Positions 16,816 to 24,919 of a DNA stretch of 64,000 bases are shown here, one piece after another. The DNA is taken from the NCBI GenBank assembly GCA_963677325.2, contig CAXXGM010000013.1:62001-126000 (forward strand), written 5' to 3'. The position numbers were made by a program, and so were the translations under genes. Position 1 is the first letter of the stretch. Every line of letters begins with the position of its first letter. The notes beneath the pieces are model-generated. The model searched no databases, was not told where the DNA came from, and saw only the letters and a program-made list of their open reading frames with translations. This DNA is from G963677325 sp963677325 (GTDB taxonomy: Bacteria > Bacteroidota > Bacteroidia > Bacteroidales > Prolixibacteraceae).

Positions 16816-18018
16816 CTAGAATTCCTCTCCTTTAAAAGTCAGGTTAAAAATAATCACCTCAGGGGTATTGCCGATCCGGACCGGAGGTCCCCAGGTTCCA
16901 AATCCGGAGGAAACGTAAAAATTGGAATTACCTCTCTTTAAAAATCCCCAGCTTTTTTCAAAAATGGCTTCTGTCATGTAGTTGAGAGGCCAGAGCTGTC
17001 CATGATGAGTATGGCCGGAAAGATGCAGATCCACTCCTTCCTTTTCGGCTTCTTCCAGATTGAAAGGCTGATGATTCAGAACAATGACAGGAAATGTTTT
17101 ATCTACTTCTTTCATTAACTGGGCCAGCGTTTTCCTTTCTCCGTCTACTATTCTGCGGCGGTCTCGGTCATCACGCCCGACAAGCTGAACTCCGTTTTGA
17201 AGTACGATTACCTGATCACGTAAAACGTTGATGTGGATGCTCCTCAGGTAAGGCAAAGTTCGATTGATCCCACCAATGTATTCGTGATTCCCCGGAATTG
17301 CATAAACCCCAAGAGGAGTATTGATTTCCTGAATATGACGGCCAAGATTTTTGCGCAACACCTCACCAATATCTCCATCCACCAGATCCCCGCACAGGAC
17401 CACCAGATCGGGCTTTCTCTTCTTAATAATTTCGACCAGCCGTTTCTCAAGATGATCGCCTATCAGGGCCCCAAGGTGTATGTCAGAAACCATTAAAACT
17501 TTCATTTTCTGTTCACCTTCCACACTTTTGGGAATCTCCAGATTAATCTCCTTAATTCTTGTCGAGAGAGCATTCAAATGACCTGCCACAACAATAACGG
17601 AAACAGCACCCAAAACAATCAGTCCTGTTAATGACTTTTGCCTGGGCGAAAATAGTGGCAGAAAATGAAAAAAATGATCAATTAAACGGACTATATCAAG
17701 GAAAAGGATTACAAGGAACAAATAAAGCATGAAAGCGAGCCAGAAAGCTCCTACACGGTAGATCCATTCACTGATTACCGAGGGATGAGAGTGTTCAAGA
17801 ACTTCTCCGATAATAAAACTGGAAACAATGAGCCAGAAAGAAATAATGTACCCTTTCCTGAAACCCGGAAGTAAGGCAATTGATTGAAGGCCTCTGATAT
17901 ATAAATAGATATTTACTGAAAAGTAAATAAAAAAAACAATTCCAATGAAAACGAGCAATGAAGCAGTGCGCATAATCTGTTTTTTACGAAATATAGATTT
18001 TGTAATTTCTCTAATCAA
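16816..18018 (-). CDS. Membrane-anchored metallophosphoesterase (YaeI-like)
   Basis: A 400-residue protein with four N-terminal helices (to about residue 150) and a C-terminal calcineurin-type phosphoesterase domain. All metal-site motifs are visible: SDIHLG, CGDLVDG, PGNHEY, LNHQPF and SGHTHHGQ. YaeI and UDP-diacylglucosamine hydrolase LpxG are among relatives of this layout, so a phospholipid or lipid A precursor substrate is possible but unproven. It stands alone on the minus strand and is divergent from the DUF6452 gene. Confidence 0.88.
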   Translation of the reverse strand: MIREITKSIFRKKQIMRTASLLVFIGIVFFIYFSVNIYLYIRGLQSIALLPGFRKGYIISFWLIVSSFIIGEVLEHSHPSVISEWIYRVGAFWLAFMLYLFLVILFLDIVRLIDHFFHFLPLFSPRQKSLTGLIVLGAVSVIVVAGHLNALSTRIKEINLEIPKSVEGEQKMKVLMVSDIHLGALIGDHLEKRLVEIIKKRKPDLVVLCGDLVDGDIGEVLRKNLGRHIQEINTPLGVYAIPGNHEYIGGINRTLPYLRSIHINVLRDQVIVLQNGVQLVGRDDRDRRRIVDGERKTLAQLMKEVDKTFPVIVLNHQPFNLEEAEKEGVDLHLSGHTHHGQLWPLNYMTEAIFEKSWGFLKRGNSNFYVSSGFGTWGPPVRIGNTPEVIIFNLTFKGEEF

Positions 18019-18090
18019 AGATAATCATTATGAAATTGAGATCGTAACGATAACTTTGTTTAAGTGCAGAATCATTTTTACCATTTTGTT

Positions 18091-18098
18091 TATCTTTG
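18091..18098 (+). promoter_or_regulatory. Putative -7 box for the DUF6452/DUF6048 operon
   Basis: TATCTTTG, a perfect TAnnTTTG match, lies 56 bp before the ATG. A -33 TTG at the expected distance is not obvious. Confidence 0.5.
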
Positions 18099-18153
18099 TG
18101 AGGATAGGATACTTGAATATTTTCCTTGAAACGAATAATCTGTAAATACAACA

Positions 18154-18642
18154 ATGAAATATCTGTTATCACTAATAACTGTCTGTTTAATGATTCTTGC
18201 CGGATGTGATGAACAGAACCGATGTTATGAATCTGTAAATACTCAGATAGTTGTATCACTCAAGAGCAGTGATTTCAGTGTATACCACACATTGATCATT
18301 CATGGTGTTAACAGAACTGCAATTGGTGATACTTTAGTCAATGACACGCTTTCATCACAGAGCAAAAGATTCACTCTGCCGCTTTCTCTGGATGCTGATT
18401 CGACCGGATTTGTCTTTATGATCGGTAATGTGAGAGATACGATCTATTTTCATCATGTCATGACAATGCAGTTTATTTCTGAAAGCTGCGGATTTGCACC
18501 TTGGTACAACGTCAATGGCAGCTCCTTCTCGAGAGGAATAGATTCGGTCAGGATTTTAGATCCAATAGTGAATACCAAATCAATCCAAAAAAATAGTAAT
18601 GCTCAAAACACTATTATTTATTTTAACTCTTCTTTTCATTAG
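18154..18642 (+). CDS. DUF6452 family lipoprotein
   Basis: A 162-residue exported lipoprotein. The signal ends in LAGC, putting the lipidated cysteine at residue 18. The mature part is predicted mostly beta-strand and keeps conserved cysteines (NRCYES near 22-25 and ESCGFAPWY near 111). It matches the DUF6452 family of Bacteroidota, which has no known function. Its last 44 bases overlap the start of the DUF6048 gene in another frame, so the pair is expressed together. The conserved pairing suggests a shared envelope role. Confidence 0.8.
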   Translation: MKYLLSLITVCLMILAGCDEQNRCYESVNTQIVVSLKSSDFSVYHTLIIHGVNRTAIGDTLVNDTLSSQSKRFTLPLSLDADSTGFVFMIGNVRDTIYFHHVMTMQFISESCGFAPWYNVNGSSFSRGIDSVRILDPIVNTKSIQKNSNAQNTIIYFNSSFH

Positions 18643-19366
18643 TTCATCCGGGATCTCTGCTCAAGAGCAGCAATGGCGGTATGAGGGTCCACGGATAGGT
18701 TTCGATTTGTCTCGCTTCCTTCTGCCGGCCTTCCAAAGCGGAAGCCGCCATGGATGGGAAATCCAGGGTGATTATCCATACAAAGGAAACTGGTTTCCTA
18801 CCGTGGAGATTGGAATGGAATGGTTTGATGACAAGGAACAAGCTTTTCACTATTTAAGTAACGGAATATACGGCAGACTGGGAGTAGACCTGAATATTGC
18901 CAAATTTGAATCCCTTAAAGACCATGATCTTCTGTTCCTGGGAATAAGATATGGATACAGTCAATTTAATCAGGAAGCTAATAATATCTATTATACCAAT
19001 TACTGGGGAGGAATCAACAGTTCTTTGCCACGTCGCCCCATGAGCGCTCATTGGGCTGAACTGGTGTTTGGAATGAAAGGAGAATTATTTCATAATTTCT
19101 TCCTGGGATGGACTTTCAGAGGAAAATTTCCATTCCTTCAAACCAATGATCCGAATATAAAACCATATATTATACCAGGATTAGGTAAAACTACCGGAGA
19201 GATTCCCTTTGCCTTCACTTTTACTGCTTCCTACCGTTTCCCGATTTTTAAAACAAAGACTCTGCCTAAGCCTGTAAAAATAGGTGGAGCTAAACATCCG
19301 GGTGTCAAAAACGAAGACAATACGCAATATCCTGCGGGAGGACAATACGTAAATCCGGGAAGATAG
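18599..19366 (+). CDS. DUF6048 family outer-membrane protein
   Basis: A 255-residue protein with a signal peptide (MLKTLLFILTLLFISSSGISA). It is then rich in alternating aromatic strands such as LFLGIRYGYSQF and AFTFTASYRFPIF, typical of a small outer-membrane beta-barrel, followed by a polar tail. It matches DUF6048, usually found next to DUF6452 in Bacteroidota. The start lies inside the DUF6452 gene. No function is established. Confidence 0.8.
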   Translation: MLKTLLFILTLLFISSSGISAQEQQWRYEGPRIGFDLSRFLLPAFQSGSRHGWEIQGDYPYKGNWFPTVEIGMEWFDDKEQAFHYLSNGIYGRLGVDLNIAKFESLKDHDLLFLGIRYGYSQFNQEANNIYYTNYWGGINSSLPRRPMSAHWAELVFGMKGELFHNFFLGWTFRGKFPFLQTNDPNIKPYIIPGLGKTTGEIPFAFTFTASYRFPIFKTKTLPKPVKIGGAKHPGVKNEDNTQYPAGGQYVNPGR

Positions 19367-19418
19367 GTAATTCACCGACTGTGCTGGAATTGTGCAGTCG
19401 CTTCGCTGTCATTGAAAA

Positions 19419-19560
19419 TCATTGAAATTAAGGGATGTCATTTGCTGTACTGTTATTGACAGTCATTGGATTTGCATTTATTGTCATCCGTAATTGAGGA
19501 TATGCGTTAATGGTCATTAGCTATGCCGCCATTAATGTCCATTTGGAAGTAATCGTTACC
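19419..19560. repeat. GTCATT-word-rich intergenic stretch
   Basis: The gap between the DUF6048 and alkaline phosphatase genes holds many GTCATT or TCATTG words and an inverted pair built on ATTAATGG and CCATTAAT (about 19508-19541). The vocabulary matches the elements at 31951-32080 and 33782-33905, but the spacing is less regular. Confidence 0.45.
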
Positions 19561-19595
19561 AAATAAAAACTATCGCGAGCTAAATGACGAATGGC

Positions 19596-20771
19596 TTAAT
19601 TAAGTCCCAATAACTTAATCATCTTCTTTGGAATATCCGTATTTTCCATAAATCCGGTAAACTGATCGGCTCCGGGTCCGAAAGCATATACAGGAACTAC
19701 AACACCGGTATGACCCCCGGAGGTAAATTTTGCATTTACTTTTCCTGTTTTATAATCTCCATCGATTAAAGTCATACCACCTGTTTCATGGTCAGCCGTT
19801 ACAATCACAAGAGTTTCTTTATCATTGGCCGCAAACTTCAGTGCAGCTCCAATGGCTTTATCAAAATCGAGAGTTTCCATCACCACGCCTGATGCATTAT
19901 TCTGATGCGCAAGATGATCTATTTCAGATCCTTCCACCATTAAAAAGAATCCATTTTTACTTTGTGAAAGCAGGTTTATTGCTGTTTCTGTTGAAGGGAC
20001 AAGCATTTCTCCGCGTTGCGGCATGATAGGGTTCTCTCCGGGCGCAGTAAGACCTGCGAGTTTACCTGATTTTACATTTTTTATTTCATCAATACTATAC
20101 AATACCTGGTATCCTTTATCTCTAAGCTCTTTGGATAAATTTCTTCCATCCTTCCGAACTTCAAAGTTCGTTGCACCTCCTCCGATAAAAACATCGATAT
20201 TGGTTTTAAGAAAATCGGCTGCAATATCCTCGCGACTGCTCCTGGAAGCTACATGAGCAACAAAGACAGCAGGAGTGGCATCCGTTATCAGAGTCGTAGC
20301 AACCAATCCTGTTTTTAATCCTTTCTTTTCAGCTTTTTCACGAATATTTTCCACAGGTTTTTTCTCGGGATCAACACCTATGGCGCCATTGTAAGTTTTG
20401 GTGCCGCAAGCCAGAGCAGTGCCACCGGCAGCTGAATCAGTCACATACCGGTCAGCCGAATATGTTTTTGAAAAGCCGCAAAAATGGAAATTTTCGAGAA
20501 AAAGATGGCCGCCATTGGCCGTCATTGCTGAATAGGCATGGGCCAACCCCATACCGTCACCGATCATCAGGATGATATTTTTAGGATGTCTCTTTGTTTT
20601 TGGCTGGTCGTAATGCTGTACCTTGTAGAAATCACCACCGGGATAGGTCTCATTTCTTGTTTTACTGTCAGGAGTCTTAGAAAGTTCCTGACCTGAAACC
20701 CAATTATTTTGTCCTGCCGTTAAGCAAATAACTATTAGAAGCTGAATAAAGGAGAAACGAAATTTTTTCAT
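19596..20771 (-). CDS. Alkaline phosphatase
   Basis: A 391-residue secreted alkaline phosphatase. The signal peptide runs to about residue 27. The metal and active-site motifs are MIGDGMG (Asp72), the nucleophile Ser113 in TDSAAGGTALA, EGSEIDHLAHQN, TADHETGG and SGGHTG. The length fits the compact PhoA-type enzymes without the large inserts. It releases phosphate from monoesters in the periplasm. The gene is alone; TerC lies upstream on the same strand with a 65-bp gap. A Pho box was not recognised. Confidence 0.95.
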   Translation of the reverse strand: MKKFRFSFIQLLIVICLTAGQNNWVSGQELSKTPDSKTRNETYPGGDFYKVQHYDQPKTKRHPKNIILMIGDGMGLAHAYSAMTANGGHLFLENFHFCGFSKTYSADRYVTDSAAGGTALACGTKTYNGAIGVDPEKKPVENIREKAEKKGLKTGLVATTLITDATPAVFVAHVASRSSREDIAADFLKTNIDVFIGGGATNFEVRKDGRNLSKELRDKGYQVLYSIDEIKNVKSGKLAGLTAPGENPIMPQRGEMLVPSTETAINLLSQSKNGFFLMVEGSEIDHLAHQNNASGVVMETLDFDKAIGAALKFAANDKETLVIVTADHETGGMTLIDGDYKTGKVNAKFTSGGHTGVVVPVYAFGPGADQFTGFMENTDIPKKMIKLLGLN

Positions 20772-20836
20772 AAAGTAAAAATCTTAGCGGCGCCAAAGAT
20801 ATCAATTAATCTTTTCAAATATAAAAAGTTGTTATA

Positions 20837-21580
20837 TTAATTATTCAAAGTCTTGTTTTGCTCAGCTTCTGAATGTTTTTTCCTAACCTTCATATTGACT
20901 ACTTCGACCATGAGGGAAAAGAAGACTGCAAAATAAATATAAGCTTTGGGCACTTCAATATGGACTCCTTCCAGAACAAGCATAAATCCAATCAGGATCA
21001 GGAATGAGAGGGCCAGTATTTCCAATGTGGGATGTTTGGAGATAAAATGACTGATTTTTTCGGCAAAGAACATCATAATGAAAAGAGAAGCAACAACTGC
21101 AATGATCATCAACGAAAGATGATTAGTCATTCCCACAGCTGTTAATATTGAATCAAAAGAAAATACAATATCCAGTATAATGATTTGAACAATCACGCTG
21201 ATCAGATTATTTTTAATGGTCTTTTGTTGTGACTTATCTTCGTGTATTTCCATTTTGGAATGGATCTCCGAGGTGCTTTTTGCTAACAGAAACAATCCTC
21301 CTGCAATAAAAATAAGTTCCCGGATACTGAAAGTTAATTCTCCCACAGAGAACAGAGGGGTTGTCATTTTCTGTGTCAGCCAGGAGATCACAATTAACAA
21401 TGCCACCCTGAACACCATGGCAATAGCTAATCCTATTCTCCTTGCAAACTTCTGCTGGTCACGATGTAATTTATTGGTAACAATGGAAATGAATATGACA
21501 TTATCCACTCCCAACACGATTTCAAGTGAAGTAAGAGTAAAAAGTGCAAGCCAGGTTTCCGCAGACAAAAAGATTTCCAT
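20837..21580 (-). CDS. TerC family integral membrane protein
   Basis: A 247-residue protein with about seven helices and the TerC hallmark LEIVLGVDNVIFI near the N-terminus, plus the second acidic motif DIVFSFDSILTAVGM. The conserved aspartates in the two motifs are those thought to bind a metal ion, and TerC-type proteins are linked to manganese export and metalation of exported enzymes. Family membership is strong; the transported ion here is inference. The upstream AlbA_2 gene ends 18 bp before it, suggesting co-transcription. Confidence 0.92.
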   Translation of the reverse strand: MEIFLSAETWLALFTLTSLEIVLGVDNVIFISIVTNKLHRDQQKFARRIGLAIAMVFRVALLIVISWLTQKMTTPLFSVGELTFSIRELIFIAGGLFLLAKSTSEIHSKMEIHEDKSQQKTIKNNLISVIVQIIILDIVFSFDSILTAVGMTNHLSLMIIAVVASLFIMMFFAEKISHFISKHPTLEILALSFLILIGFMLVLEGVHIEVPKAYIYFAVFFSLMVEVVNMKVRKKHSEAEQNKTLNN

Positions 21581-21598
21581 AATTAGTGATTAGATATT

Positions 21599-22252
21599 TT
21601 AAAACTTATTTCCTGTTACATCCTCTTCGTTTAAATAAAAAAGTGGTCCGTTTTCTGTATTTTCCATTACTACTACACCCACTGCAATTAATTTGACCAC
21701 CAACTTGCCAAGTTTCCACTTAGACAATTTGGATCTTTTAGCCAACTGTGCCAAACCAATCTTTTCTTCTGAATCCATTGAAGAAAGAATCCGCTGTTCT
21801 TCTTCTGTAAAGCGGATATGAACTCCTTGCGGATTTTTCTGTTGCCTCCAGACATCCAGAAGTATTTTGGGTGCAAGAATATTCTGATCGCCAACCCGGA
21901 TATAAGCAAGCCATTTGCCGTTATTTTCCTGAGCCATATGCGGGCGATCTTCACTTTTTTGAATATTTATTTCAAGAACGCTCTTCCCTTCAGCCTTCCA
22001 GACATGAAACCGGAAAGGAACAGGTGGTTTACTGTAAAGCTTGGCAGCAGCTTCGGCCATGTAATATTCCTCTTCAGAGCTGACCCCAGCAATCGAACCA
22101 TTGTCCCGTATTCCCAGTAAAAGTCGTCCACCATCGGTATTGGCAAAAGCCACCAGTGAAATGGCAATTTTCCTTGAATCATTAATGCAATACTTAAAAT
22201 CCTGCTGCTGATGTTCACCCTCAGCGATCATTTTTAAAAGTTGTACATTCAC
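21599..22252 (-). CDS. AlbA_2 (Schlafen-type) DNA-binding domain protein
   Basis: A 217-residue protein whose first 130 residues form an AlbA_2 domain: QDFKYCINDSRKIAISLVAFANTDGGRLLLGI-type sequence, with the characteristic E/QxxxFK and AFANTxGG motifs. The C-terminal part (about 140-210) looks like a winged-helix module (GLAQLAKRSKLSKWKLGKLVVKL). AlbA_2 proteins of this size are common in Bacteroidota, and their targets are mostly unknown. It lies just upstream of terC on the same strand. The 414-bp gap upstream contains one of the terminal-inverted-repeat elements. Confidence 0.85.
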   Translation of the reverse strand: MNVQLLKMIAEGEHQQQDFKYCINDSRKIAISLVAFANTDGGRLLLGIRDNGSIAGVSSEEEYYMAEAAAKLYSKPPVPFRFHVWKAEGKSVLEINIQKSEDRPHMAQENNGKWLAYIRVGDQNILAPKILLDVWRQQKNPQGVHIRFTEEEQRILSSMDSEEKIGLAQLAKRSKLSKWKLGKLVVKLIAVGVVVMENTENGPLFYLNEEDVTGNKF

Positions 22253-22354
22253 TGCGCGGGATTTAATTCAAAAATGCAAAATAACGAAAATTTACTTTAT
22301 TGGTTTCATAATTCGCAACGTTAGGGCTCTTATTTAATGATTTTATACCTTTGA

Positions 22355-22590
22355 TTAAGTATATGAAATAACGTCGTATTTTAGATTGATGAATTTTATT
22401 TTAAGAATAAATTCCATTCCCTTATATTATGTAAGTTCTCTTTAAAAAAAGCCGGGGCGAACCTGGTACGAACCGAATACGGATTTAATACGGACTTAAT
22501 ACGAGGAGAGTCTATGTGAAATTTAGCTACATTATTGTTAAGTAACAAAAAGATCGTAAAATACGACCTCAATTTATTCTCAATACTTAA
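22355..22590. mobile_element. MITE-like element, copy A, with an 11-bp word array
   Basis: The ends carry inverted TAAAATACGAC arms (22373-22383 inverted and 22557-22567) plus an outer TTAAGTA/TACTTAA pair. The centre holds a GC-rich array of 11-mers ending mostly in TAC: GAACCTGGTAC, GAACCGAATAC, GGATTTAATAC and GGACTTAATAC (22459-22502). A near-identical copy with one unit fewer lies at 35123-35327, and a relative sharing the ends lies at 55090-55232. No protein is encoded. Confidence 0.75.
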
Positions 22591-22666
22591 ATAAAAATCC
22601 AGCGATAAACGATTTGCATGAAACCAGGGTAATTATAAAAATATCAACTGTTTAGTCTGACTTGTT

Positions 22667-24553
22667 CTAATAAATAACGTTCATCCGGCAATTCGAACAA
22701 TCAAATTTCAATCTTAACTTATCCGATTCATTTACAAGATAAAGAGGTTCACGAAGAGGAGGGCTACAGGAATTTTCATGTTTCACGCAATAACCCAACT
22801 GATATTTCAGGCAGTGTTTCGTAGTCATCACAATCTGTTCATGAATGTTGTCCTGTTTCTCAAAGGCTATTCCGGGATTGGGTATACCATGACGAACGTA
22901 GAAACGCCTGGCCAGGAAATTGCTCACGTTAGTTTGATATTCCATTTCCTTAAGAGGAAACTGGAATGAATTGGATTCTCTCGTGCTGATGAAATGAGGT
23001 TTCTGCATACGAAGAACGGTCAATTGTTCAAGCAGTTCGCGCCGCATCAGGTTAAGCATCGAAGTTTGAAAGAAATATTGCTCACACCCATCAGTTACTA
23101 CGTTTACAATTTCAAATACCGTTTCCCCTGATTTACTTAGCTGCTTTTTAATAAGTTCCTTTGATTTTTCTATCTCTCGTGCAGCTTGCTTTTGGATTTT
23201 GTATTCACGTGATAATTCAAGGCCAGCTTCATCGCGGACAGAAATGGAAAATCCATCCGTTGATTCTTTAAGAAAAATTTCAATTTTTATTTTTCGTACT
23301 GAATGATCGGATTTCATCTTTTGTCTGAAATTATGATCGCAATTACGGAAGACCAAAGCACCTGGATAAATACCGTTCATTTTATCTGGAAATATTCTTT
23401 TGCCTTCTGCCCGGTTTATTTTTATTCCTGAACTTTCACCATTTTCCTGAATAAAAACCAGTCCATCATTATTTGATAATGGAATAGTTGAATCTATTTC
23501 AAAGAATACTTCTTTCAAGTCGTCATATAACCGCGATGCCGCAGGGTCGTGCCTTCGTGAATTTATATCATTGTGTACCGCAGTAACCGTACCAATCTTT
23601 TCTCCCAAAGATTTAGGGGTATCGAAAGAAACCATATTTTTCGACCGGCCATATAGAAAATAATCTGTAGCTCCTCTGTTAAAAGACTTTTTAGGATCAG
23701 GATCGAAATCAATGTATGTTTTCCCCAGGGATGCAGCTTTAAATTCAGTTTTCTCTTCAAGAAAAGAATCTATTTTCTTACGGTAAAAGGAAGTTATGTT
23801 CTTCACATAATCCGCATCTTTCAATCTGCCTTCGATCTTAAAAGAAGATATTCCAGCTTCAGCCAACTCCCCAATAGAGGCAGAATGATCGAGATCTTTT
23901 AAGGATAAAAGATATTTATCCTTCATCAGAATATTCCCTTCTGAATCTGTCAGGGAATATTTTTTACGGCAGGGCTGGGCACATGCTCCCCTGTTAGCGC
24001 TTCGTCTTCCGATAGCATGACTTAGATAACACTGGCCGCTCATGCTCACGCATAAAGACCCGTGGACAAAAAACTCCAGTGCAATAGAAGTCCTGCTTTT
24101 TATTTCCCTGATTTGCTCAAGAGTCAGCTCCCTGGCAAGAACCGCACGTATAAATCCTGTTTTTTCTAAAAATTCTATTTTCGAAGAAGAATAATTATGA
24201 ACCTGAGTACTTGCATGCAAAGGGATAGGAGGTAAATCCATTTCAAGAATCCCCATGTCCTGAATAATAAGGGCATCGGCACCTGCATCGTAAATCTGTT
24301 GAATTATCTGCCGGGCGGGTTCAAGTTCTTCATCATAAAGAATAGTATTCAGAGCCACATAAACTTTAGCGCCAAAAAGATGTGCCTCAGACGATAATTT
24401 CTCAATATCTCCTATGGAATTTCCAACAGCTTCCCTCGCTCCGAATTTTGGACCGCCAATATAAACCGCATCAGCGCCATGAGAAATTGCCGCCAACCCG
24501 CACTCCAGATTTCTTGCGGGGGAAAGTAGTTCTATTGTTCTTTTGTCAGCCAT
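22667..24553 (-). CDS. Peptidase U32 family protein
   Basis: A 628-residue protein of the U32 family, whose characterised members (RlhA, TrhP and UbiU/V) act in RNA or ubiquinone hydroxylation rather than as proteases. The N-terminal TIM-barrel-like domain runs ELLSPARN...HGADAVYIGG and includes the signature GSLCVSMSGQCYLS followed by NRGACAQPCR. These cysteines are Fe-S ligands in studied members. A middle domain and a C-terminal module with four cysteines (KHCLKYQLGYC and FDCSNC) follow. I start at MADKRTIEL because the family begins there. An RNA-hydroxylation role is inference from family. Confidence 0.87.
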   Translation of the reverse strand: MADKRTIELLSPARNLECGLAAISHGADAVYIGGPKFGAREAVGNSIGDIEKLSSEAHLFGAKVYVALNTILYDEELEPARQIIQQIYDAGADALIIQDMGILEMDLPPIPLHASTQVHNYSSSKIEFLEKTGFIRAVLARELTLEQIREIKSRTSIALEFFVHGSLCVSMSGQCYLSHAIGRRSANRGACAQPCRKKYSLTDSEGNILMKDKYLLSLKDLDHSASIGELAEAGISSFKIEGRLKDADYVKNITSFYRKKIDSFLEEKTEFKAASLGKTYIDFDPDPKKSFNRGATDYFLYGRSKNMVSFDTPKSLGEKIGTVTAVHNDINSRRHDPAASRLYDDLKEVFFEIDSTIPLSNNDGLVFIQENGESSGIKINRAEGKRIFPDKMNGIYPGALVFRNCDHNFRQKMKSDHSVRKIKIEIFLKESTDGFSISVRDEAGLELSREYKIQKQAAREIEKSKELIKKQLSKSGETVFEIVNVVTDGCEQYFFQTSMLNLMRRELLEQLTVLRMQKPHFISTRESNSFQFPLKEMEYQTNVSNFLARRFYVRHGIPNPGIAFEKQDNIHEQIVMTTKHCLKYQLGYCVKHENSCSPPLREPLYLVNESDKLRLKFDCSNCRMNVIY

Positions 24554-24619
24554 TCTGTAATTCAACTGTGAATGAAGAGAGATGAGAGATGAGATCAATT
24601 ATATATTAGAAAGGTAACT

Positions 24620-24876
24620 CAGAAACTGTTTAAATTTCTTTTTAACAAAGTTGAACCCACTTCGGGGTTCTGTATTGTATGTATTTCAGTGCCTCCGGTT
24701 ACACCGGAGGTTATTCATATTCAAGTCCTTCGGACTTAAATTTGCTTTATACCCTGAAAGGGTTTAATATGAATAACCGTGGGGGTAACCCACGGAAAAT
24801 GTGACATATAAGACCTCAACCCCGAAGGGGTTGAACTACTTAAAATCCAAAAAAAACTAAATTTAAACAGTCTCTC
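24620..24876. repeat. Multi-hairpin intergenic element with terminal inverted repeats
   Basis: Outer arms AAACTGTTTAAATTT (24623-24637) and AAATTTAAACAGTCT (24859-24873) enclose six small hairpins: 24653-24670, 24692-24710, 24723-24737, 24751-24763, 24777-24795 and 24817-24833. The third and fourth are in turn enclosed by a perfect 13-bp inverted pair (24709-24721 and 24766-24778). Loops are short (three to six bases, several GAA or TTC). This is a cloverleaf-like plan. No protein is encoded. Its position just upstream of the U32 gene and downstream of miaB (both minus strand) would put it in an untranslated region if transcribed. Confidence 0.8.
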
Positions 24877-24904
24877 ATATCTAATATCTAATATCTAATA
24901 TCTC
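24877..24904. repeat. Heptamer repeat (ATATCTA)3 plus a partial copy
   Basis: Three exact copies and a fourth ending in C follow directly on the right end of the multi-hairpin element. Confidence 0.85.
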
Positions 24905-24919
24905 ATCACTCATCTCTCT

